NCBI RefSeq assembly: GCF_014297575.1
Contig: NZ_CP060412.1
Coordinates: forward strand, 2,666,001-2,730,000
Length of the DNA stretch: 64,000 nucleotides
Reading direction: 5' to 3'
From: Dyella telluris
GTDB taxonomy: Bacteria > Pseudomonadota > Gammaproteobacteria > Xanthomonadales > Rhodanobacteraceae
Each line of letters opens with the position of its first letter. Position 1 is the stretch's first letter. A program made the position numbers and the translations under genes. Of the stretch, positions 1-7,694 are shown one piece after another. The notes beneath the pieces were generated by a model. That model saw only the letters and a list, made by a program, of their open reading frames with translations. It ran no database searches and had not been told where the DNA came from.

Positions 1-1599
1 CACCAGATGGCGGCTTCCGGCAACTGGCTGATTCCCCACCGCGGCACGGACTGGTATTCGGACAAGCCGCCGTTGTTCATGGCGGCGCAGGCGGCCTCGC
101 ATGCCCTGACCGGTGACTGGCGCATCGGCTTTCTGTTGCCGTCGCTGCTGGCCTCGCTGGGGACCCTGTGGCTGGTCTACGACCTGGGGCGACGGCTGTG
201 GGGGCATCGCGCCGGCCTGTGGGCGGCGCTGGCGCTGTTGTGCACGGTGCAGTTCGTGTTTCAGGCCAAGCGCGGGCAGATCGATCCCACGGTGACGTTC
301 TTCGTAACCGCCGCCAACGTGGGCATCCTGCGCCACGTGTTGCTGGGTCCGGATCGACGCGCGTTGTGGCTCGGCTGTTTCGCCGCCGGCCTCGGCGTGA
401 TCACCAAGGGCGTGGGCGTGCTGGCGTTCCTGATGGTGCTGCCATGGTGGTTTGCCCGCCGGTATCGCTGGCAGGGGCTGGCCCCGGCCGACGGCGGCCC
501 GATGGTGTGGCTGGGCAGCGTGCTGGCGTTTGTCGCGGCGCTGGGCTTGTGGCTGGTGCCTCTGGCGATCTACGTGCACACGCACGACAGCCCGGAGGCG
601 CGCGCCTATGTACAGGACATCTTCGTCAACCAGACGGTGCACCGCTATGTGCATCCCTGGAACAGTTTCCAGCCGCCATGGTTTTACATCGAGGTGATCT
701 TCACCTCATGGCTGCCGCTCAGCCTGGCCTTGCCGTGGCTGGTGCCGGCGTGGCGCCGTGCATTGCGCGAACGCGATGCGCGCGTGCTGCTGCCACTGGC
801 GTGGGCGGTGTTGTTGATCGTGTTCTTCAGCCTCACGCGCGCCAAGCGCGATGTGTACATCATGCCCGCGCTGCCGTTGCTGGCCCTGTGTGCGGGGCCG
901 TGGCTGGCGGACATCCTCGCGCGTCGCTGGCCGCAGCGGGTGGCGCTGGGTTTCGTCTTCCTGCTTGCGCTGCCGCTGCTGGTATTCGGCGTGCAGGGCC
1001 TGGTCCATCCGTCGGGCTGGATGCTGCGGTTCGCGGAAGGGCGACAGCTGGGTTCGCAGGCCAACTCACTGTGGCTGGCCTTCCTGGTGATGGGTGTGTG
1101 GATGCTCGCGTGCGCTGCGTGGTTTCGCCTGCGGCGTGCGGGTATCGCCGTGCTCGGTGCCATGGCTGGCGTCTGGCTGGTCTGGGGTTTGTGGGTGGCG
1201 CCGCTCCTGGCGCGCGCAAGTTCGCAGGCGCCGCTGGTGCATCGCGTGGAACAGACCATCGGGCCCACCGGCCAACTGGCGCTGGTGGGCTGGAAGGAAG
1301 AACTGTTGCTGGCGTTTGGCCGCAAGCGGGCGAGCGACTTCGGCTTTGTCACGCCATGGCATCAGCAGTTGGCCGATGCCATCCGTTGGCAGGAACAGTC
1401 GCCCGGTGATCGCTGGGTGCTGATCCTGGCCGACATCATGGCGCCTTGCATCAACAAGGACGCCACGCTGGACATGGGTGTCACCAGTGGTCGCGACTGG
1501 CGACTGTATCGCCTCGATGCAGTGGCGCCGGCGTGCCGCGGTGGCGTGGTGCCGGCGGGCGATGTCGACGACTGGGGCGGCATCGACCGGCGTCGCTGA
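1..1599 (+). CDS. ArnT-like membrane glycosyltransferase (GT39/GT83 type), 5' end cut by window
   Basis: Polytopic inner-membrane glycosyltransferase of the GT-C fold, the class that moves a sugar from a polyprenyl-phosphate carrier onto lipid A or a protein. The frame is open from base 1 (first codons His-Gln), and family members normally carry about 50 residues with a catalytic acidic loop before this point, so the true start lies upstream. The visible part opens with the conserved periplasmic loop G-N-W-L-I-P-H-R-G, then S-D-K-P-P-L-F, which is the ArnT/PMT-family segment. About ten hydrophobic helices follow, then a soluble C-terminal domain of roughly 120 residues. It lies directly upstream of a second protein of the same family on the same strand, so the pair probably forms a transcription unit. 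The acceptor and donor cannot be told from sequence. Confidence 0.8.
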   Translation, partial: HQMAASGNWLIPHRGTDWYSDKPPLFMAAQAASHALTGDWRIGFLLPSLLASLGTLWLVYDLGRRLWGHRAGLWAALALLCTVQFVFQAKRGQIDPTVTFFVTAANVGILRHVLLGPDRRALWLGCFAAGLGVITKGVGVLAFLMVLPWWFARRYRWQGLAPADGGPMVWLGSVLAFVAALGLWLVPLAIYVHTHDSPEARAYVQDIFVNQTVHRYVHPWNSFQPPWFYIEVIFTSWLPLSLALPWLVPAWRRALRERDARVLLPLAWAVLLIVFFSLTRAKRDVYIMPALPLLALCAGPWLADILARRWPQRVALGFVFLLALPLLVFGVQGLVHPSGWMLRFAEGRQLGSQANSLWLAFLVMGVWMLACAAWFRLRRAGIAVLGAMAGVWLVWGLWVAPLLARASSQAPLVHRVEQTIGPTGQLALVGWKEELLLAFGRKRASDFGFVTPWHQQLADAIRWQEQSPGDRWVLILADIMAPCINKDATLDMGVTSGRDWRLYRLDAVAPACRGGVVPAGDVDDWGGIDRRR

Positions 1600-1655
1600 T
1601 TTCGCCCGCTGTGCGTTCTTCTTCGGTAATCCTCCGCTTCATTCGAGTTTCCTGC

Positions 1656-3326
1656 GTGACGACACCTGCCACTGCCACTGTTCAGCCGTCCACTCCGTTT
1701 CGTCGCCTGCGTGACATGGTGGTGGCGACGCCATGGCTGTGGTGCTGGCTGGTGGCCGCGCTCGTCGCCATCTTCCAGCACGGTCCGATGCCGATGTATT
1801 CCACGCGCACGTTGTCGGTGGCGTGGGAGATGTGGCTGCGCCACAGCGTCTTCGTGCCGTATCTCAATGGGCTGCCGTACAGCGACAAGCCGCCGCTGCT
1901 GCTATGGCTGATCCATCTGGGCTGGGCCGTGGGCGGCGTGGGCGACGTGTGGCCGCGCCTGCTGGAAGTGTTGCTGGGCGCGGTACAACTGGTGCTGGTG
2001 CATCGCCTGGCGCAGCGCTTGTTTCCGCAGCGTCCTGAAGTTGCGCGCTTCGCGCCGTGGATACTCGCCGCCTACAGCTTCGGCTTCCTGTTCGGCCTGC
2101 AGGTGATGTACGAGGTGCTGCTGGCCGACTGCGTGCTGGCGGCACTGCTCTGCCTGGTGCCCACGGCGCAGCGCGAGTCGCCGCGCTTGGGCTGGTTTGC
2201 CCTGGCGGTGGGGCTGGGCCTGCTCACCAAGGGCCCGGTGATGCTGTTGCACGTGGCATTCCCCTGGTTGCTGGGGCCATGGTGGAACCGCTGGGCGAAG
2301 CAGGAGCGTCGTCGCTGGTACGTCGGCGGTGCGGTTGCACTGGTCGTTGGCGTGCTGATGCTGCTGGCGTGGGTGCTGCTGGCCACCACCACCGGTGGCG
2401 AAACCTACCGGCAGAAACTGGTGGTGCACCAGACGGCGGGTCGCGTGGTGGATGCATTCGCGCACGCCGAACCGTTCTGGTGGTATCTGCCGTTGTTGCC
2501 GGTGCTGCTGCTGCCTTTCTCGCTGTGGCCGCGTGTGTGGGCCGCCTTGTTCTCGCTGCGACGGCCGCTGGAATCGGGCCTGTGTTTCCTGGCCGGCTGG
2601 CTGGTGCCGGTGTTCATGGGCTTCTCCGCCGTCAGCGGCAAGCAGCCGTATTACATGCTGCCGGAATTCGGCGGCTACGCCCTGCTCATGGCGGCGGCGC
2701 TGTCGCTGATGCAGGAGCGGCGCGCCGGTGCTTCACGCTGGCTCGGTCCGTGGCCGCTGGCGCTGGCCTGTGCGGCCGCAGGCGTGGTGCTGCTGTCGAT
2801 GAACCGGCTGTTGCAGGCCGGGCATGTGCGCGATCACGTCTACGCATCGCTGGTGCCTTACAGCGTGCCTTTTGGCGTGGTCTTCCTGCTGCTGGCGGTG
2901 CCGCTGGTGCTGTTGCGCAGGGGCGAGGTGCAGCGCGTCGCCATCGTCAGCCTGATCGCGCTGGTCACGGCGCATGGCCTGTTCACGCTCACGCTGTGGC
3001 CCGCCTACGACTTCACGCCGGTGGCGCACATGCTGGCAAAGGCCGAAGCCGGCGGGCAGCCCATTGCCAACATCGAGTCCAACGATGGCCAGTACACCTT
3101 CCTGGGGCGCCTCACCGAGCCGGTGACGCAACTGCACAGCGCGGCCGATGTCCGGCGCTGGGCGGCTGAGCATCCGGATGGGCTGGTGATCACCTATCCG
3201 CGTCGCCTCAGCGAGGCCGATCGCGCGCATGCCGTGTATATCCAGCCGTTCCGCGGCATCTGGCTGGCGGTGTGGCCGGTGCATGCGTTCGTGGATGCCC
3301 AGGCGAGCGGGCAGCTGGACGACTGA
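1656..3326 (+). CDS. ArnT-like membrane glycosyltransferase
   Basis: Second GT-C membrane glycosyltransferase, about 556 residues. The N-terminal part has one helix, a loop with M-Y-S-T-R-T, then the family motif S-D-K-P-P-L-L-L-W; ten or more further hydrophobic helices follow and the protein ends in a periplasmic-type globular tail. The frame stays open upstream into the preceding gene, but that part has no hydrophobic or conserved character. I chose the GTG at 1656, 56 bases after the preceding stop; an ATG at 1716 just before the first helix is the main alternative. No strong ribosome site decides between them. Tandem arrangement with the upstream homologue suggests a duplicated or cooperating pair acting on cell-envelope glycans. 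The gene ends six bases from the convergent AraC gene. Confidence 0.8.
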   Translation: MTTPATATVQPSTPFRRLRDMVVATPWLWCWLVAALVAIFQHGPMPMYSTRTLSVAWEMWLRHSVFVPYLNGLPYSDKPPLLLWLIHLGWAVGGVGDVWPRLLEVLLGAVQLVLVHRLAQRLFPQRPEVARFAPWILAAYSFGFLFGLQVMYEVLLADCVLAALLCLVPTAQRESPRLGWFALAVGLGLLTKGPVMLLHVAFPWLLGPWWNRWAKQERRRWYVGGAVALVVGVLMLLAWVLLATTTGGETYRQKLVVHQTAGRVVDAFAHAEPFWWYLPLLPVLLLPFSLWPRVWAALFSLRRPLESGLCFLAGWLVPVFMGFSAVSGKQPYYMLPEFGGYALLMAAALSLMQERRAGASRWLGPWPLALACAAAGVVLLSMNRLLQAGHVRDHVYASLVPYSVPFGVVFLLLAVPLVLLRRGEVQRVAIVSLIALVTAHGLFTLTLWPAYDFTPVAHMLAKAEAGGQPIANIESNDGQYTFLGRLTEPVTQLHSAADVRRWAAEHPDGLVITYPRRLSEADRAHAVYIQPFRGIWLAVWPVHAFVDAQASGQLDD

Positions 3327-3332
3327 GTGCTG

Positions 3333-4406
3333 TCAGGCCGCGTGCTGTCGCGCACTGCGCGGCGGCATGCCGGTCCAGCGCTTGAAGGCACGGCGGAATT
3401 CGCGTGGATCGCTGAAACCGATCTCCAGCCCGATCTCCGCCACGCTGAGCGTGCCGCCGTGCAGCAGTTCCAGTGCGCGCTCGGCACGCACGCGGTCGTG
3501 GATCTCACGGAACACGCGGCCGCCTTCGGCGAGCCGGCGGCGCAGCGAGCGCTCGCTCATGTTGAGCATGCGGGCCACGTCGGGCAGTCGCGGCTGGTGA
3601 CGCAGGTGGCTGCGCAGCAGGCGTTCCACCGATGCGACGATCTCCTGTCGCGGGCCATCGACATCGTGCTGCTGGGTGCAAAGCGCCAGCGCCTGCTGCG
3701 CCGTCAGCGGGTTATGCGTAGGCAGCGGGTGCTGGAGCCATTGCGCATCGATCACCACGCGGTTGTGGCGTGCGCCGAAGACCAGCTCGCAACGGAAGAA
3801 GTCGGTGTATTCCTGCACATGGGCCGGGCGCGGGTAGGTCAGTTCCAGCCGCAGCGGATTGAAGTTCGGGCCACCCAGTTCCCGCGCAATGGCGAGCGAA
3901 CTGGCAAACAGTTCCTCGCACAGGAAGGGCAGCAGGGGTGCATCGTTGAAGCGCGGCCATACGGCCAGTGCCACTTCGCGCGGGCTCACCACCTCGAAGC
4001 TCACGTCCACCAGGCTGCCGCTCACCCGATGGTGGGCAATACCCACCTGCATGGCATCGCCAAAGGTGGCCGAGGTCATCATGGCCAGCCCCAGCAGGCC
4101 AAAACTGCCGAGTGTTTCGCCCCGACCTACTGCCAGGCCCAGCCCCGGTTCGCCGGTGGCCTGCAGCGCGCGGCGGATCACCGAGTGCGCCTGCCGGTAG
4201 GACACGCGCAGGGTCGGGTCGTTCAGCTGCTCGCGGGTCAGCCCGGAGCCGGCGAACCAGCCGTCGCAACGCATCCCGCGCGACAGCGCCAGCTGGGTCA
4301 GGTGCACCAGGATGTTCGGCGGCGTCTCGGCCACGGTGTAACGCGCGTCGGCACCCAGCGGCGCGACGGCGTCATCGATGGCTTGGCTGACGGCTACGGA
4401 CGTCAT
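3333..4406 (-). CDS. AraC-family transcriptional regulator
   Basis: DNA-binding regulator of 357 residues. The N-terminal two thirds resembles the arabinose-binding-like domain of the OruR/ArgR/VirS subgroup (helical, with R-V-S-Y-R-Q near the start). The C-terminal 90 residues form the double helix-turn-helix: L-P-D-V-A-R-M-L-N-M-S-E-R-S-L-R-R-R-L for the first and V-A-E-I-G-L-E-I-G-F-S-D-P-R-E-F-R-R-A-F for the second, the classic AraC signature. The ATG at 4406 has a GGGAG ribosome site about ten bases upstream; a GTG at 4421 is less likely. It is divergent from the acid phosphatase gene, with 131 bases between the two starts. That makes the phosphatase and the monooxygenase behind it candidate targets (inference). 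The effector is unknown. Confidence 0.88.
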   Translation of the reverse strand: MTSVAVSQAIDDAVAPLGADARYTVAETPPNILVHLTQLALSRGMRCDGWFAGSGLTREQLNDPTLRVSYRQAHSVIRRALQATGEPGLGLAVGRGETLGSFGLLGLAMMTSATFGDAMQVGIAHHRVSGSLVDVSFEVVSPREVALAVWPRFNDAPLLPFLCEELFASSLAIARELGGPNFNPLRLELTYPRPAHVQEYTDFFRCELVFGARHNRVVIDAQWLQHPLPTHNPLTAQQALALCTQQHDVDGPRQEIVASVERLLRSHLRHQPRLPDVARMLNMSERSLRRRLAEGGRVFREIHDRVRAERALELLHGGTLSVAEIGLEIGFSDPREFRRAFKRWTGMPPRSARQHAA

Positions 4407-4537
4407 GGCTACAGCTCCCACCCCCTGAGAGCGCCGGATCGACCCGGCGAGATCGCTTGATCTATATCATGGCGCAGGGCCCATCGCCTTGCGCATTGCA
4501 CAAGGCGGCCCCCGCCTCTGCCTTGGGGAGAACGCCG

Positions 4538-5335
4538 ATGAACGCCTTCGCGGTCCCTTGTCGCCATGCCTTCCTGCTGAGTCTGCTGCCCCTGGCGGCC
4601 TGTGCGCCCGTGCAGACGCCCATAGCGAAAGCGCCTCCCACCAGCGCGGTTGCCACGCTGCAGACGGCCGAGCTGCTTCCTGCCGCGCCCAGGGCCGGTA
4701 CGGCACGTTACGAGGCCGACCGGCAGGTTTTCCTGGCCACCCGCACGCTGGAGGGCACGCCGCGCTGGACGCTGGCGCAGCAGGACGTGGATTACGCCAC
4801 CCCCCGGCTGCTGGCCGACTTCAGCTGCGCCATGGGCACGCCACTGGACGCCACCAGGCTGCCCAGGCTTGCCGCGCTGGTGGACGCCACCAGCACGGCT
4901 GCCGATGCCTCCACCGGGCCGGCCAAGAAGGCCAATCAGCGGCAGCGGCCCTTCGTGATCGACAAGGGGGCGACCTGCCAGTCCACCGAGAGGCTCACCA
5001 ACAGCTTCGACTATCCCTCCGGCCATGCCACGCGCGGTTGGGCCGTGGGGCTGGTGCTGGCCGAGCTCGCGCCGGATCGTGCGACCGACCTGTTGCTGCG
5101 CGCGCGTGCCTTCGCCGACAGCCGCGTGGTGTGCGGCGTGCACAATCTCAGTGCCATCGATGCGGGCGCGATGAATGGCGCGGCGGTGGTGGCGGTTTTG
5201 CACGCATCGGCGCCGTTCCAGGCCAGCCTGGACGACGCGAAGAAAGAACTGGCGGCGTACCGCGGCACGGCCGCCGCCATGCCCGCCACGCCATGTGCGG
5301 CAGAAAAAGCGTTGATCGAACCCACGCCGTACTGA
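4538..5335 (+). CDS. Class A (PhoN-like) acid phosphatase, PAP2 superfamily lipoprotein
   Basis: Exported phosphatase of 265 residues. The start at 4538 has a GGGGAG ribosome site eight bases upstream. Residues 1-22 form a lipoprotein signal ending L-A-A-C, so the mature protein is probably membrane-anchored. The three PAP2 blocks are present: K-K-A-N-Q-R-Q-R-P (the K-x6-RP motif), P-S-G-H, and S-R-V-V-C-G-V-H. The third block continues N-L-S-A-I-D, so the Asp usually found four residues after the histidine is Ala here, with an Asp two residues later. Class A enzymes hydrolyse phosphomonoesters in the periplasm using the histidines of blocks two and three. The flavin monooxygenase starts 32 bases downstream, so the two may be co-transcribed, although no functional link is obvious. 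Confidence 0.82.
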   Translation: MNAFAVPCRHAFLLSLLPLAACAPVQTPIAKAPPTSAVATLQTAELLPAAPRAGTARYEADRQVFLATRTLEGTPRWTLAQQDVDYATPRLLADFSCAMGTPLDATRLPRLAALVDATSTAADASTGPAKKANQRQRPFVIDKGATCQSTERLTNSFDYPSGHATRGWAVGLVLAELAPDRATDLLLRARAFADSRVVCGVHNLSAIDAGAMNGAAVVAVLHASAPFQASLDDAKKELAAYRGTAAAMPATPCAAEKALIEPTPY

Positions 5336-5367
5336 ACCCGGCAGCTGCCATCCACGCAGGAGCAGGC

Positions 5368-6855
5368 ATGGATCATGAAGCGTCATTGCTCGATGTACTC
5401 ATTGTCGGCGCCGGCCTTTCGGGCATCGGCATGGCGTGCCATCTCGCGATGGATCAGCCGGGATTGAAAGTAGCCCTGGTCGAGCGGCGCGCGGCGATGG
5501 GCGGCACCTGGGACCTGTTCCGCTATCCGGGCGTCCGCTCGGATTCGGACATGTTCACCTTCGGCTACGCCTTTCGCCCCTGGCATGCGCTGGATGTGAT
5601 GGCGGATGGCGAGTCCATCCGCCGCTACGTGATCGATACCGCACGCGAGTACGGTGTGGCCGACAAGATCCACTACGGACTCAAGGTGGTCTCGGCTTCG
5701 TGGTCGAGCGAAGGACGGCAGTGGCGGCTGCGTCTGTTCGATGGAACACGTGGCGAAACGCGCGTGCTCGCATGCCGCTTTCTTGTCGTCTGCACGGGTT
5801 ACTACAACTATGACCGTGGTTATCTGCCCGCGTTTCCCGGCATCGGGCTTTACCAGGGCCAATGCGTGCATCCGCAGCAGTGGCCGGACGACCTGGACTA
5901 TCGCGGCAGGCGCGTGGTGGTGATCGGCAGCGGCGCCACGGCGGTGACACTGGTGCCAGCGTTGGCCGGGCAGGCGGCGCACGTGACCATGCTGCAGCGT
6001 TCGCCCACCTACATCCTGTCGCTGCCGCGCTACGACAAGATCTCCGCTCTGCTCGGGCGCGTCCTGCCCCGGCCCCTCGTGTTCCGCATGGCGCGGCGAC
6101 GGAACATCTTTCTCACCCGGTTGATCTACAAGGCGGCACGACGCTGGCCGGACAAGGTGCGTGCGTTCCTCGTCAATGGCGTGCGCCGGCAGCTGGGCCC
6201 CGATACCGACATCCGCCACTTCACGCCGGCCTACCCGCCGTGGGACCAGCGCCTGTGCGTGGTGCCCGATGGCGACCTGTTCGCGGCGATCCGCAGCGGC
6301 AAGGCATCCGTGGTCACCGGTGAGATCGAGACGTTCACCCAACACGGCCTGCGTCTTCGTTCGGGCGAAGAACTGGCGGCGGACATCGTCGTCACCGCGA
6401 CAGGGCTGGAGATGCAGACGCTGGGCGGGATGCAGCTGGACGTCGACGGTCAGCCGCGCATGATGGGGGAACTGGTGACCTACAAGGGCGTGCTGCTGCA
6501 GGACACGCCGAATTTCGCCTGCATCTTCGGCTACACGAATGCGCCGTGGACGCTGAAAGCGGATCTCGCAGCGGCGTATGTGTGCCGTCTGTTGGCGTAT
6601 ATGCGCGACCATGGTGCGGCTGTGGTGACACCGCGTGCGCCGATGGGCGAGCGGCAGGACGAGTCGATCATGGCGACGCTGACATCGGGCTATGTGCAGC
6701 GCGGAGCATCGGTGCTGCCCAAGCAGGGGCGCGACCTGCCGTGGCGCGTGCTGAATAACTACGAGCGTGATCGCGAGCTGTTGCTGAAACAGCCGGTGCA
6801 GGATCAGGCGCTGGAGTTTGGCGCGATGGAAGGTGGCGGCGCGTTGGTACGGTAA
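5368..6855 (+). CDS. Flavin-containing monooxygenase, Baeyer-Villiger type
   Basis: FAD- and NADPH-dependent monooxygenase of 495 residues. The start at 5368 follows an AGGAG site. It shows the N-terminal FAD-binding Rossmann motif I-V-G-A-G-L-S-G-I-G, the segment G-G-T-W-D-L-F-R-Y-P-G (typical of class B monooxygenases), the fingerprint Y-Q-G-Q-C-V-H-P-Q-Q-W-P (pattern [F/Y]xGxxxHxxxWP of Baeyer-Villiger enzymes), and a second nucleotide-binding motif V-I-G-S-G-A-T-A. Such enzymes insert oxygen next to a carbonyl or oxygenate a heteroatom. The substrate cannot be predicted. The frame is open far upstream through the phosphatase gene, but that is only a shadow of it. Confidence 0.85.
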   Translation: MDHEASLLDVLIVGAGLSGIGMACHLAMDQPGLKVALVERRAAMGGTWDLFRYPGVRSDSDMFTFGYAFRPWHALDVMADGESIRRYVIDTAREYGVADKIHYGLKVVSASWSSEGRQWRLRLFDGTRGETRVLACRFLVVCTGYYNYDRGYLPAFPGIGLYQGQCVHPQQWPDDLDYRGRRVVVIGSGATAVTLVPALAGQAAHVTMLQRSPTYILSLPRYDKISALLGRVLPRPLVFRMARRRNIFLTRLIYKAARRWPDKVRAFLVNGVRRQLGPDTDIRHFTPAYPPWDQRLCVVPDGDLFAAIRSGKASVVTGEIETFTQHGLRLRSGEELAADIVVTATGLEMQTLGGMQLDVDGQPRMMGELVTYKGVLLQDTPNFACIFGYTNAPWTLKADLAAAYVCRLLAYMRDHGAAVVTPRAPMGERQDESIMATLTSGYVQRGASVLPKQGRDLPWRVLNNYERDRELLLKQPVQDQALEFGAMEGGGALVR

Positions 6856-6901
6856 GGATGGTCAGTCGCGCACAGGGGGCGCTCCCACCGGCCAGCTGGG
6901 C

Positions 6902-7633
6902 TCAGTGTTGCGAGGCCTTCTTCCACTGCTGCACCCAGCCGGTGAGGTCCGCGAACTGCTTGTCCGGTCCGTCACGCATGGTGGTGCCCACGGCGGCGCC
7001 TGCCACACGGCCGGACGGATCGACCAGGATCAGCGTGGGATAGACGTTCACGCCCAGCGTGTCGATCAGCGCCTGTCCGTCATGCAGCACGGGCCAGCGG
7101 AAACCGCGGTCGTTCACGAAGGCGCGTGCGGTGTCGGCATCCTGATAGGTGATGGCGAGGAAACCCATGTCGCCATTGGCGTGCGCGAAGGCATTGAGCA
7201 TGGGCACTTCGGCGATGCACGGACCGCATTCGGCGAAGAAGAAACTCACCAGCGTGTAGCGGCCGCGCAGATCGCCCGTGTGCACGGTGCCGCCTTGCAG
7301 CGAGGGTAGTTCGAACGGTGGAAACGCGCTACCACGACCAAACGAGAAGCGGCCGGTGCCGGTGGTGGTTCCCGGTGGGCGCAGGCGCAGCATGGCCGCG
7401 CCCGCCTTGCTGTCGGTAGTGCTGCTGTAGTCGCGCCCGGCGCCGAGCTGCTGCGCAAACGCTGCATACACCAGCGGCTTGCCGTTGGCGTCGAGGTAAT
7501 GGATGTCGGGGGACGGGCCCAGTTGCAGCGTGGCGACGAAGCGTTGTTCGTCATCCTGGGCAGGTGTTGCCTGCAGCGATGATGCAAGAAGTGTCATCGC
7601 CAGCATCGATGCGAGTCGTGCCGCGTGCCGCAT
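6902..7633 (-). CDS. TlpA-like periplasmic thioredoxin-fold protein
   Basis: Exported thiol-disulfide protein of 243 residues. It begins at 7633 with a GGGAGA ribosome site; residues 1-22 are a signal peptide ending around L-Q-A-T. After about 80 residues of non-conserved mature N-terminus, the thioredoxin-like domain begins near residue 105 with F-E-L-P-S-L-Q-G-G and carries the redox motif C-G-P-C at 136-139 and the cis-proline context V-Y-P-T-L-I-L-V-D. TlpA/ResA relatives reduce apocytochromes or metal sites in the periplasm. The extra N-terminal domain is not one I recognise. It is separated from putA upstream by a strong terminator, so it is probably transcribed on its own. Confidence 0.75.
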   Translation of the reverse strand: MRHAARLASMLAMTLLASSLQATPAQDDEQRFVATLQLGPSPDIHYLDANGKPLVYAAFAQQLGAGRDYSSTTDSKAGAAMLRLRPPGTTTGTGRFSFGRGSAFPPFELPSLQGGTVHTGDLRGRYTLVSFFFAECGPCIAEVPMLNAFAHANGDMGFLAITYQDADTARAFVNDRGFRWPVLHDGQALIDTLGVNVYPTLILVDPSGRVAGAAVGTTMRDGPDKQFADLTGWVQQWKKASQH

Positions 7634-7653
7634 GCGGATCTCCCGTCGAAAAC

Positions 7654-7683
7654 AAAAAAAAGGCCGGCGCTTGCGCGCCGGCC
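7654..7683 (-). terminator. Intrinsic terminator of putA
   Basis: A perfect 9-bp GC stem (GGCCGGCGC at 7662-7670 and GCGCCGGCC at 7675-7683, loop of four) followed, when read on the minus strand, by a run of seven to eight T. It lies 12 bases after the putA stop and before the next minus-strand gene. Confidence 0.9.
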
Positions 7684-7694
7684 CCGTGTCACGC

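Noticed and set aside
1446..1655. N-terminal extension of the second glycosyltransferase frame into the first gene
   Set aside because: The added residues are the Arg/Gly-rich type of an out-of-frame reading of the first gene and overlap it by about 150 bases; GTG 1656 or ATG 1716 is more sensible.
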